From Bacteroidia bacterium (GTDB taxonomy: Bacteria > Bacteroidota > Bacteroidia > M30B66): 64,000 nucleotides of DNA. A program made the position numbers and the translations under genes. The notes beneath the pieces were generated by a model, which worked only from the letters and a program-made list of their open reading frames with translations, did not search any database and was not told the DNA's origin. The DNA lies in assembly GCA_019695235.1 (NCBI GenBank), contig JAIBAI010000002.1, positions 1-64,000 of the forward strand, written 5' to 3'. Numbering within the stretch: the stretch's first letter is position 1; each line of letters starts with the position of its first letter. This document shows positions 52,652-60,946 of the stretch, one piece after another.

Positions 52652-53422
52652 GTGCAATTTCTAAAAAAACTCCTTTTTGTCCCTTATTGGGTCTGGCTTT
52701 TTCTAGTGTTTCTTGCCTTTTTGGTGAGTTCAACCTTGATTTCTTCATTGCTTTTGCTGGTTTTAAGCAAGAAAGCACAAAAGCCATTAATAGGTTTGTA
52801 TAAGTTTTGGGCGGCTGTATTTTTTACTGCTGCATTTGTGCGTATCAGGATGGAGAACAGAAAGATTGTAAAGGAGAACAATCCTGCCATTATTGTGGCC
52901 AATCATGGCTCAAATCTCGATATGTTTTTAGGGGCTTATGCTTTGCCATTGAATACCAAGCCTTTGGCAAAGGTGCAGTTAAAAAAAATCCCCTTGCTTG
53001 GTTTCTTGTTTTCAACAGTTTGTGTGCTGATTGACCGATCGAGCAGGGAGAGTCGTGAAAAAGGCTCTCGCAGGCTTAAGCAGGAAATGAAAAATGGCAA
53101 TTCAATTTTCATTTATCCGGAAGGTACACGCAACAAAGGAAATGAACCGATAAATGCATTTTTCGACGGGGCATTCAGGTTTGCCATCGAAGGTCAGGTG
53201 CCAATCGTGGCAATGTGTTCTATTGGGGCAAGGCACATAACGCCTTCTGATGGCTATGCTGTGAGACCTGGTACAATCCGGATAGTTTTTTTAGGCCCGT
53301 ACATCACAGAAGGACTGACCCCACATGATGTTCAGGGTTTGAAAGAGCGTGTGCGCAATGATATGTATGCGTTGATTGCCAGAGAAGACCCTATGTTCAG
53401 TGCTTCAAAGCTTCCCGCCTAA
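52652..53422 (+). CDS. plsC: 1-acyl-sn-glycerol-3-phosphate acyltransferase
   Basis: 256 aa from a GTG at 52652. There is no in-frame ATG between the divergent gene's start (52584) and the conserved region; TTG at 52643 is an alternative, and an ATG at 52559 would overlap the divergent gene. It adds the second acyl chain in phospholipid synthesis. An N-terminal membrane segment (VPYWVWLFLVFLAFLVSS) is followed by the HX4D motif NHGSNLD, the FIYPEGTRNKG motif, and GAFRFAIEGQVPIVAM. The 3' end overlaps the convergent gene by 18 bp. Confidence 0.9.
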   Translation: MQFLKKLLFVPYWVWLFLVFLAFLVSSTLISSLLLLVLSKKAQKPLIGLYKFWAAVFFTAAFVRIRMENRKIVKENNPAIIVANHGSNLDMFLGAYALPLNTKPLAKVQLKKIPLLGFLFSTVCVLIDRSSRESREKGSRRLKQEMKNGNSIFIYPEGTRNKGNEPINAFFDGAFRFAIEGQVPIVAMCSIGARHITPSDGYAVRPGTIRIVFLGPYITEGLTPHDVQGLKERVRNDMYALIAREDPMFSASKLPA

Positions 53423-56068
53423 AACAAACGGTTTCTTAACGGCAATAGTTTTTCCATCAAGGGTAAAACCTTCCAGAAAAACAATGTAAATTCCTACACG
53501 GGCTTTGCCTGAATCATCCTGAATACCATTCCATGAAAGCTGACCGCTGGTACCCATGAGCATGTTTCTTGTGATGGTATTCACTAAACGTCCATTGGCA
53601 TCATAGATATAAAGCGAAGCGGTAAAACCGGGTTCAGTAAATTCGTAATTGAAGGTCACCACATCGTCAAAGCCGTCGTTGTCGGGTGAAAACACTTCAG
53701 GGTTTACAGTAAGTGTGGCGTTATTTTGGCCGGAAATTTCGCTAAACTGAGAGTTCCTGTACCCCGGTGTTCCGTAGTTTACGGTAGATGCAGCTGAGTT
53801 CCAATTGGTTCGGTCATTTGAAGGGCGGTTGTAATTAACGCGTTCAAGGCTCACCCCATCGAGTGAATTTAGGAAAGCGAAGTGCATATCACTGCGGTAA
53901 ACCACCTGGTCAATTTGTACCTGATTGGCAATGGTTGAAAGTGTAACCACGCCCGATTCGTTGTTGTAAGCAGCAAGTGAAGGTACCTGAATGAAGGCGA
54001 CATCCGGCGGAACAGTATAAAAAGGAGTAATGCCTGAGAGTGATGTGCTAACGAGAAGGTATTGGCCCGGGAAGCACAGATAACCTTTTGGGGCGAGCTG
54101 AACGCTTGCAGTCAGTGTTCCGCTGAGCGTATCTTTAGAACCTAATTGTAAACTTGCCAGATCAATGATTTTCTGAGAGCGGTTGTACAGTTCGATGTAA
54201 TCTACCCCCCCTGATTTGGGGTCAGATAGAATTTCATTGATAATAATATCGTTGGGCAGGCAGACGCTTGGGATTGCAAATTTTGCATTTGAGCTGATAG
54301 GGCTGGGGTTGCCCAGGCAATCACGAACGGGTTTTTCAAGTGATATAGTATACAACAAACCTACCTGAAGCGGTGTGGGTAAGAGCAGCTTTGCGGTGTT
54401 AAATGCCGGGCCCTCCGGAAACACTTTAGCCGGATGCCCGATGCTCTGGTCAATCAAATAGGCACTTGAGTCAGCGAGGTCCTCTGCCAGAACATTTTCG
54501 GTAAAGAATACCCGGATGGTATCAGGACTGATAACAGCCACACGGTCAATCTTTGGCACAATGGTGTCTGGCGCCGGGTTCCATACGCTGTTTCTGGCAC
54601 CGGGCGTACCTCCCCTGGCGTTTGTTGAGGCGGTCCAGTTGGCAGCTCCTTCACATGGTTTCAAGGGGCTTATCTGCTCCAGCGCCCACCCTCCGTCTTT
54701 CTTGGCGGTGTTGCCGTACCATGCATCGGCATAGCTTACTGCAGAAATAATTGTTCCGGAGGGGTCAATCAAGCTCAGAGCGGCTCCGGTATTGGTGAGT
54801 GAAGGGAAGGCGACCACGCCTGAAACCGCAATAGAGTCTTTGTAGAGGGCTTCTCCGACAAAGCTCGTTAATACAATAAAACTGTCAGGGAGTATTTTTG
54901 CAGCAGCAATTAGCTTGAAGTTGGTACCTGCCTGGATGGTCCAGTTTTGAAGATTAACGGGGTAGGCCGACCTGTTATACAATTCAATGTATTCAACATT
55001 AGGTAATTGCACCGGAGGGTCAGGGTCGGCCATGATTTCATTGATAACAATGTCGAAAGGTTTTGCCTTGTAATAAAGAAAAGGTAACTGGGTGATAATC
55101 ATTGAATTACCGGCCAGGTCTTTTATGCCAGTGCAGCTGAGTGTAAGTGTAAGGGCTTCAGGAAAAGCGGTGTTAAAATGCAGGTTGACTACATTATGAC
55201 GGATAGCGTTTCTTGAAGCTGAGCCTGGTTCACCGATGCTGTTGTTTACATCGAAGTTTTCGGTGTTAGCAGCTGTAGCAGGGTCTAAGTTTTCTGAGAA
55301 TACCAATTCGAGCTCCTGGCTATTAAGCACATTCACTTCTAATAGCTGAGGGGCAATGGTATCAAGAATTTCAGGCCCGATACTTAAATCATCAAAGAAG
55401 AATTTGCTTCGATTTGAATTGCTGTAACGCACAATCAGCCCGCAGAACAGCGCTTCTGAATATGCAATGTCTGATGTAATTCCTACCAATTCATAGGCAG
55501 TACCGCTACCGTCATAATCAGCATATAAAGTCCATTGACCTGCGCTTGTGCGTATTACTTTTACACGTGTGGGGTTGGTAGAGGTACCGTTAATACTACC
55601 CTGAACACCGTTGATGATTTTAGTTTCCGTAAGTCCATCCCGGCGAAAGAGTGCTACTTCATCCGGTGTACCTCCAATTCGTACAAAATAGCCATTCAAT
55701 GGTCCTTTCAGGTTGAATGAGTCGCTCATCAGGTACACATCCATCAGGTTGTTAGAAGATGTACTCATTTTTGGATTGACAAAAAACTCCCATTGGGTAT
55801 TTGTGAAAAGCGCCCCTTCTGTAACCAGATAAACGGTATTGCTACTGCCTGAAAGAGAATCGCCATTGCTTTGCAACATACCATCGGCGCTGATCAGGAA
55901 CTTATTTACATCGCCAATCCAGGTTGGGTTTTCGGTGAAGTTCCCATCGCTAAAATCATCCTGAACCTGTGCTGATAAAGGAATGGCTGTAAGGGTTAAC
56001 AGGTACGACAAGGCTAAAGTAAGCTTGCTCAACCAGCTGAATTTGAATTTGTACTTTTGTTGATTCAT
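53405..56068 (-). CDS. Secreted protein with two lamin-tail domains and a T9SS/FlgD-like C-terminus
   Basis: 887 aa from the ATG at 56068 (a GTG lies one codon upstream). Signal peptide (LTLALSYLLTLTAIPLSAQ), an N-terminal jelly-roll-like domain (~25-235), an SbsA-type Ig domain (VNVLNSQELELVFSENLD), lamin-tail domain 1 (IVINEIMADPDPPVQ, ~338-450), a second Ig domain (ISPDTIRVFFTENV), lamin-tail domain 2 (DIIINEILSDPKSGG, ~604-730) and a C-terminal beta domain (FSPDNDGFDDVVTFNY...YIYDANGRLVN...GIYIVFLEGF) of the FlgD-like kind used in T9SS cargoes. Bacterial lamin-tail domains are linked to extracellular nucleases and surface attachment; no nuclease motif is seen. Function unknown. Confidence 0.87.
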   Translation of the reverse strand: MNQQKYKFKFSWLSKLTLALSYLLTLTAIPLSAQVQDDFSDGNFTENPTWIGDVNKFLISADGMLQSNGDSLSGSSNTVYLVTEGALFTNTQWEFFVNPKMSTSSNNLMDVYLMSDSFNLKGPLNGYFVRIGGTPDEVALFRRDGLTETKIINGVQGSINGTSTNPTRVKVIRTSAGQWTLYADYDGSGTAYELVGITSDIAYSEALFCGLIVRYSNSNRSKFFFDDLSIGPEILDTIAPQLLEVNVLNSQELELVFSENLDPATAANTENFDVNNSIGEPGSASRNAIRHNVVNLHFNTAFPEALTLTLSCTGIKDLAGNSMIITQLPFLYYKAKPFDIVINEIMADPDPPVQLPNVEYIELYNRSAYPVNLQNWTIQAGTNFKLIAAAKILPDSFIVLTSFVGEALYKDSIAVSGVVAFPSLTNTGAALSLIDPSGTIISAVSYADAWYGNTAKKDGGWALEQISPLKPCEGAANWTASTNARGGTPGARNSVWNPAPDTIVPKIDRVAVISPDTIRVFFTENVLAEDLADSSAYLIDQSIGHPAKVFPEGPAFNTAKLLLPTPLQVGLLYTISLEKPVRDCLGNPSPISSNAKFAIPSVCLPNDIIINEILSDPKSGGVDYIELYNRSQKIIDLASLQLGSKDTLSGTLTASVQLAPKGYLCFPGQYLLVSTSLSGITPFYTVPPDVAFIQVPSLAAYNNESGVVTLSTIANQVQIDQVVYRSDMHFAFLNSLDGVSLERVNYNRPSNDRTNWNSAASTVNYGTPGYRNSQFSEISGQNNATLTVNPEVFSPDNDGFDDVVTFNYEFTEPGFTASLYIYDANGRLVNTITRNMLMGTSGQLSWNGIQDDSGKARVGIYIVFLEGFTLDGKTIAVKKPFVLGGKL
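56052..56059 (+). promoter_or_regulatory. Possible -7 box of asd inside the divergent gene
   Basis: TACTTTTG matches TAnnTTTG and lies 39 bp before the asd ATG, within the first codons of the divergent lamin-tail gene. A TTG at 56025-56027 gives a rather long 24-bp spacer, so support is moderate. Confidence 0.4.
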
Positions 56069-56098
56069 CACGATAAAGAAACAAAAATCAACGCTGAT

Positions 56099-57091
56099 AT
56101 GAAAATTGCTGTAGTTGGAGCCACCGGGCTTGTCGGGAGTAAGATGTTGCAGGTACTTGAAGAACGGAAATTTCCGGTAAAAGAGTTAATTCCGGTAGCT
56201 TCGGCGAAATCAGTCGGGAAGGAATTGCTTTTTCAAGGCAAGCGCTGGAAGGTGGTATCTATGGAGGAGGCCATTGCATTAAAGCCCTCTATCGCTTTGT
56301 TTTCGGCAGGAGGCAGCACTTCTCTGACCTGGGCCCCCCGATTTGCCGCGGCTGGAATTACGGTTATTGATAATTCATCTGCCTGGCGGATGGACCCGAC
56401 AAAGAAGCTGATAGTGCCGGAAATCAATGCAAATCAACTCACAAAATCTGACAAAATTATTGCCAATCCGAATTGTTCGACAATTCAGATGGTTGTTGCC
56501 TTAAAGCCTTTGCACGATGCGTACCATATTCGCCGGATTGTGGTGAGTACTTATCAAAGTGTTACCGGTACAGGAGTTCAGGCAGTTGAACAATTGATGC
56601 AAGAGCGAAAAGGAGAGGATGGTCAGAAAGCTTACCACTGGCCTATTGATTTGAATGTTATTCCGCAGATTGATGTTTTTTTAGAGAATGGTTACACCAA
56701 AGAAGAGATGAAGATGGTGAACGAAACCCGTAAAATTCTTCAGGCCGAACATATTGGTATTACGGCAACTACTGTGCGCATACCTGTGATGGGCGGCCAT
56801 TCAGAGGCAGTGAATGTAGAATTTGAGCGCGAGTTTAGCCTTGATGCTGTAAGAGATTTACTGTCAAACGCACCGGGCGTCAAGGTAAAGGATAATATTG
56901 CAAAGTTCGAATATCCTATGCCGCTCCATTCAAAAGACAGGGATGAGGTTTTTGTGGGTCGGTTACGACGAGATGAAAGTCAGCCCAAAACGCTGAATAT
57001 GTGGATTGTTGCTGACAACCTCAGGAAAGGAGCAGCCACCAATGCAGTGCAAATTGCTGAGTACTTAGTTACAAAAGGTTTGCTTGCCTGA
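56099..57091 (+). CDS. asd: Aspartate-semialdehyde dehydrogenase
   Basis: 330 aa from the ATG at 56099. It reduces aspartyl phosphate to aspartate semialdehyde for lysine/diaminopimelate, threonine and methionine synthesis. The NADP-binding start KIAVVGATGLVGSKMLQVL, the catalytic NPNCSTIQM (Cys), and the His region RIPVMGGHSEAVNVEF are complete. Its TGA shares one base with the ATG of the following heptosyltransferase gene, so the two are cotranscribed. Confidence 0.96.
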   Translation: MKIAVVGATGLVGSKMLQVLEERKFPVKELIPVASAKSVGKELLFQGKRWKVVSMEEAIALKPSIALFSAGGSTSLTWAPRFAAAGITVIDNSSAWRMDPTKKLIVPEINANQLTKSDKIIANPNCSTIQMVVALKPLHDAYHIRRIVVSTYQSVTGTGVQAVEQLMQERKGEDGQKAYHWPIDLNVIPQIDVFLENGYTKEEMKMVNETRKILQAEHIGITATTVRIPVMGGHSEAVNVEFEREFSLDAVRDLLSNAPGVKVKDNIAKFEYPMPLHSKDRDEVFVGRLRRDESQPKTLNMWIVADNLRKGAATNAVQIAEYLVTKGLLA

Positions 57092-58086
57092 TGCCACGTT
57101 TCCTTGTGGTTCGGTTTAGTTCGATTGGTGATATTGTATTGACCAGTCCAGTACTGCGTTGTCTAAAACAGCAGGTTCCGGGGGCAGAAATTCACTTTCT
57201 TACCAAGCCGCAATTTGTGCAGGTGCTGGCTAACAATCAGTACATTGATAAGCTCTGGGAATGGGGTGATAAGCCAGGGCCATTACTTGATGAGCTTAAA
57301 AAGCAGCGGTTTGATATGCTCATTGACCTGCATCATAATTTGCGTTCGTTGCGTGTGAAGCTGGCGCTGGGGGTTCGGTCGGTTTCGTTTAACAAATTAA
57401 ACTTTGAGAAGTATTTGTATGTACGTTTTAAAATAAACAGGTTGCCCGATAGGCATATTGTTGACCGTTACATGGATACGCTGGCAGGTTTAGGTGTAAA
57501 AAATGATGGCTTGGGCCTTGATTATTTTTTGCCGGAAGACATTGGGCCGGATTTATTAAAAAAGCTTCCGGAGACGCATCAGCAAGGCTTTGTAGCCTTG
57601 GTATGCGGGGCATTGAAGGGTACCAAGCGCATGCCTGACGACATGCTGAGTAGTTTATGCAGGCAAATCAAGCGGCCGGTAGTTTTATTGGGTGGCAAAG
57701 CGGAGGCTGCATTGGGGCAGACTATTGCTGAAGCCTGTGGAGGCAATGTATTTAACGCTTGCGGCAAGTTTAGTTTGCACGAATCTGCATGGTTTGTCAA
57801 GGCATCAGAGGTGGTGCTTACGCATGATACTGGTTTGATGCACATTGCTGCGGCATTCAAAAAGCCAATTGTAAGCATCTGGGGCAATACAGTTCCGGCC
57901 TTCGGAATGTATCCCTACCTACAGGGCAACGAACAGCTGAATGTAATCTCGGAAGTACAGGGGCTTTCGTGCCGGCCTTGTTCAAAGATAGGGTTTGACA
58001 AATGTCCGAAAGGGCATTTCAGATGTATGCGTAATCAAGACCTTCCGGCAATTATCAGCGCAGTTGAAAAACTTTCCGGCAATTAA
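57091..58086 (+). CDS. Family 9 glycosyltransferase (LPS heptosyltransferase)
   Basis: 331 aa. GT-B fold of the WaaC/WaaF group: FLVVRFSSIGDIVLTSPVLR at the start, FDMLIDLHHNLRSLRV, and the C-terminal donor site HDTGLMHIAAAFKKPIVSIWG. It would add heptose from ADP-heptose to the LPS inner core, fitting with gmhA at 18926-19504. Near the C-terminus CRPCSKIGFDKCPKGHFRCM has four cysteines that could bind a metal, a trait I associate with Bacteroidota members. The stop overlaps the convergent citrate synthase gene by 4 bp. Confidence 0.92.
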   Translation: MPRFLVVRFSSIGDIVLTSPVLRCLKQQVPGAEIHFLTKPQFVQVLANNQYIDKLWEWGDKPGPLLDELKKQRFDMLIDLHHNLRSLRVKLALGVRSVSFNKLNFEKYLYVRFKINRLPDRHIVDRYMDTLAGLGVKNDGLGLDYFLPEDIGPDLLKKLPETHQQGFVALVCGALKGTKRMPDDMLSSLCRQIKRPVVLLGGKAEAALGQTIAEACGGNVFNACGKFSLHESAWFVKASEVVLTHDTGLMHIAAAFKKPIVSIWGNTVPAFGMYPYLQGNEQLNVISEVQGLSCRPCSKIGFDKCPKGHFRCMRNQDLPAIISAVEKLSGN

Positions 58087-59369
58087 CGGTCAGCGATATT
58101 GATGTAATTGCGTTTGGTTGCGCCGGTATATACCTGGCGTGGTCTGGCGATTGGCTCTTTGTTTTCAATCATTTCTTTCCACTGAGCAATCCATCCGGGA
58201 AGGCGACCTAAAGCAAACATTACGGTAAACATTTCGGTTGGGATACCCATTGCTTTGTAGATAATACCTGAGTAAAAATCAACATTAGGGTACAGTTTAC
58301 GCTCAACGAAATACTCATCGTTCAGTGCTGCCTCTTCAAGTTGCTTGGCGATGTCAAGGAGGGGGTCTTTGACGCCAAGTTTGTTGAGCATTTGATCACA
58401 AGCCACTTTAATGATACTGGCGCGAGGGTCGAAATTCTTGTAAACACGGTGTCCGAATCCCATCAGGCGGAAGGGGTCGTTTTTGTCTTTGGCTTTGTTA
58501 ACGAATTTGGCAACATTGCCTCCATCGTCTCTGATTTGCTCGAGCATTTCAATTACCGCCTGGTTGGCGCCGCCGTGTAATGGCCCCCAGAGTGCACATA
58601 TTCCGGCTGAAATAGAAGCGTAAAGATTTGCCTGTGAAGAACCCACCATGCGCACCGTAGAAGTGGAGCAGTTTTGCTCATGGTCGGCATGTAGAATAAG
58701 GAGTTTGTCGAGTGCATTGACAATAACGGGGTCAATTTCATAGTCTTCCGTAGGCATGGCAAACATCATGTAAAGGAAGTTTTCGACGTAATTGTATGAG
58801 TTTCTTGGGTATATACCTGGATGACCGACAGAGTTTTTATATGCCCATGCTGCTATGGTGCTGAATTTAGCCAACATCCGGGTAATGGTAAGCTCAACTG
58901 CTTCTTTTTTAGGATTCGCATTGAGTGAATCGGGGTAGAAAGTCGAGAGTGAGCAGGTGATAGAGGCTACAACACCCATTGGATGTGCTTTTGCCGGATA
59001 TGCTTCGTAGAAGCGCTTCATGTCCTCATGAATGAGGGTATGGCGCGTAATAGCATTTGCAAAATTTTCGAGTTCGATTTTCGATGGCAAATTGCCGAAA
59101 ATCAGCAGATAAGCAACTTCGATGAATGAAGATTTCTCAGCCAGTTGCTCAATCGGATATCCACGATAACGGAGGATACCGGCTTCACCATCCAGAAAGG
59201 TGATTTTACTGGAAGTTGCCCCTGAGTTTTTATACCCTGAATCGAGGGTAATAAATTCGGTTTGGGCACGAAGGTTTTGAATATCAATGGCTTTTTCGTT
59301 TTCTGAGCCAACCACAACAGGTAATTCATAGGTTTTACCATCCAGTGAGAGAGAGGCAATTTCTGACAT
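58083..59369 (-). CDS. gltA: Citrate synthase
   Basis: 428 aa, the usual size of type II (E. coli-like) enzymes. It joins acetyl-CoA and oxaloacetate at the TCA-cycle entry. Catalytic motifs are complete: LHADHEQNCST, GPLHGGANQAV and MGFGHRVYKNFDPRA, plus a downstream Asp in YPNVDFYSG. The ATG at 59369 is preferred over one two codons upstream. The 232-bp upstream region is shared with the divergent PhoH gene; TTACTTTG (minus strand, ~59400) resembles a -7 box with one mismatch. Confidence 0.97.
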   Translation of the reverse strand: MSEIASLSLDGKTYELPVVVGSENEKAIDIQNLRAQTEFITLDSGYKNSGATSSKITFLDGEAGILRYRGYPIEQLAEKSSFIEVAYLLIFGNLPSKIELENFANAITRHTLIHEDMKRFYEAYPAKAHPMGVVASITCSLSTFYPDSLNANPKKEAVELTITRMLAKFSTIAAWAYKNSVGHPGIYPRNSYNYVENFLYMMFAMPTEDYEIDPVIVNALDKLLILHADHEQNCSTSTVRMVGSSQANLYASISAGICALWGPLHGGANQAVIEMLEQIRDDGGNVAKFVNKAKDKNDPFRLMGFGHRVYKNFDPRASIIKVACDQMLNKLGVKDPLLDIAKQLEEAALNDEYFVERKLYPNVDFYSGIIYKAMGIPTEMFTVMFALGRLPGWIAQWKEMIENKEPIARPRQVYTGATKRNYINIADR

Positions 59370-59601
59370 AATCAAAATCTATTTCTTAATTCGACGTGCA
59401 AAGTAACAAAAAGCAGGGGCTAAGTGTTCACAAAACCAGATTAAGTTTTGTACATAGTTTTTGTAAAAGTTATTCGTTTTGTAACCAACTGATAATTACC
59501 CGACTACAAATGCTGTCAAAATCCTGTTTACATCTTTTGCTACATCCGGTCAGATAGCGGTAATGAAGTTGCTTAGTTTCGTCAATTAGCTTATTTCTAC
59601 A

Positions 59602-60939
59602 ATGGCCACAAAGAAAGACAAGGAAAAGAAAATTTTCGTTCTTGACACATCGGTAATTATCTATAACCACAATTCGATATATAGCTTTTCAGACAATGAT
59701 GTGGCTATTCCGATCACGGTTCTTGAGGAGCTTGATAATTTTAAGAAGGGCAATGACACCAAGAACTTTGAAGCAAGGGAGTTCATCAGGAAGATGGATG
59801 CGTTGGCTGGTAGTTATGTTCTCACTGAGTGGATAAATCTGGGAGGGCGACTCGGGCGTTTCAAAGTGGTGATGAACGGAAGGGGGAAGCTTGATGCTAT
59901 TAAGATTCTTGGCGAGGACAAGCCAGACCACCGGATTATCAACTCGGCATTGGCTTTGGCTGATGAATATCCTGACAGGAAAGTGATTTTGGTAAGTAAA
60001 GACATCAATCTTCGCCTGAAGGCTAAGTCATTGAATCTTTATAGCGAAGATTTTGAAACCGGGAAGATAAAAGACGTTGACAGCCTTTATACCGGCAAAT
60101 CAATCATCAATAATGTAGATGTAGAAGTTATAGATAAGCTATATTCAGAAGGGTTTTGTAAGCCGGAAGATTTTCTGAAAAACAGAAAGCCCATTTTTAA
60201 CCATTACTACATTTTAAAAAACGGAAAACATTCAGTATTGGGGTATTTTAATCCGATTTCGGGTGTAGTTGACCGGGTGGAGAAAACCTCGGCTTATGGT
60301 ATCCGGCCCCGCAATGCGGAGCAGATTTTTGCCTTGCATGCACTGATGAACCCTGAAATAAAACTGGTTACCCTTCAGGGTGTTGCCGGCACCGGAAAGA
60401 CCCTGTTGGCACTTAGCGGAGCCTTAGAGCAAAAAAGAGAGTTCAGGCAGGTGTATCTTGCACGACCGATAGTACCCCTGAGTAACAAAGACATCGGTTA
60501 CCTTCCGGGTGATATCAAGAGTAAGCTAAACCCCTACATGGAGCCGCTTTGGGATAATCTGAAGATGATTCAAAATCAATGGGATGAGACAGACAAGGAA
60601 TACAAAAAAATTACGGAGATGGTTGACAGTGAGAAGTTGATGATTACGCCACTGGCATATATCAGAGGCCGGAGTCTGAGTAATATTTTCTTTATTGTTG
60701 ATGAGGCTCAGAATCTGACTCCTCACGAAATCAAAACCATCATTACCCGTGCAGGGGAGAATACTAAGATTGTATTCACCGGAGATGTTTTTCAAATTGA
60801 TACGCCCTACCTCGATACCCAGTCGAACGGTTTAAGCTACCTGATTGACAAAATCAGAAATAACCGCTTATATGCCCATATTACATTAGAAAAAGGGGAG
60901 CGTTCAGAATTGGCTAACCTGGCCAATGAATTGTTGTAA
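59602..60939 (+). CDS. PIN-PhoH fusion protein (PhoH2-like RNase/helicase)
   Basis: 445 aa. Residues ~10-150 are a PIN nuclease domain (IFVLDTSVIIYN, with acidic ligands in TVLEELDNF and VILVSKDINLRLKA). Residues ~235-445 are a PhoH ATPase domain with Walker A GVAGTGKTLLA (~260-268), YLARPIVPLSNKDIGYLPG and FIVDEAQNLTPHE. In mycobacteria and other bacteria such PhoH2 fusions unwind and cut RNA and can act as toxin-like stress factors. No antitoxin gene precedes it here. The PIG-L gene follows after 7 bp. Confidence 0.92.
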   Translation: MATKKDKEKKIFVLDTSVIIYNHNSIYSFSDNDVAIPITVLEELDNFKKGNDTKNFEAREFIRKMDALAGSYVLTEWINLGGRLGRFKVVMNGRGKLDAIKILGEDKPDHRIINSALALADEYPDRKVILVSKDINLRLKAKSLNLYSEDFETGKIKDVDSLYTGKSIINNVDVEVIDKLYSEGFCKPEDFLKNRKPIFNHYYILKNGKHSVLGYFNPISGVVDRVEKTSAYGIRPRNAEQIFALHALMNPEIKLVTLQGVAGTGKTLLALSGALEQKREFRQVYLARPIVPLSNKDIGYLPGDIKSKLNPYMEPLWDNLKMIQNQWDETDKEYKKITEMVDSEKLMITPLAYIRGRSLSNIFFIVDEAQNLTPHEIKTIITRAGENTKIVFTGDVFQIDTPYLDTQSNGLSYLIDKIRNNRLYAHITLEKGERSELANLANELL

Positions 60940-60946
60940 ATAAAGG

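Noticed and set aside
52621-52803. Plus-strand 60-codon frame with ATG at 52621, possible frameshifted start of plsC
   Set aside because: The translation does not resemble a PlsC N-terminus, while the other frame is continuous with a proper membrane segment; no frameshift is needed.
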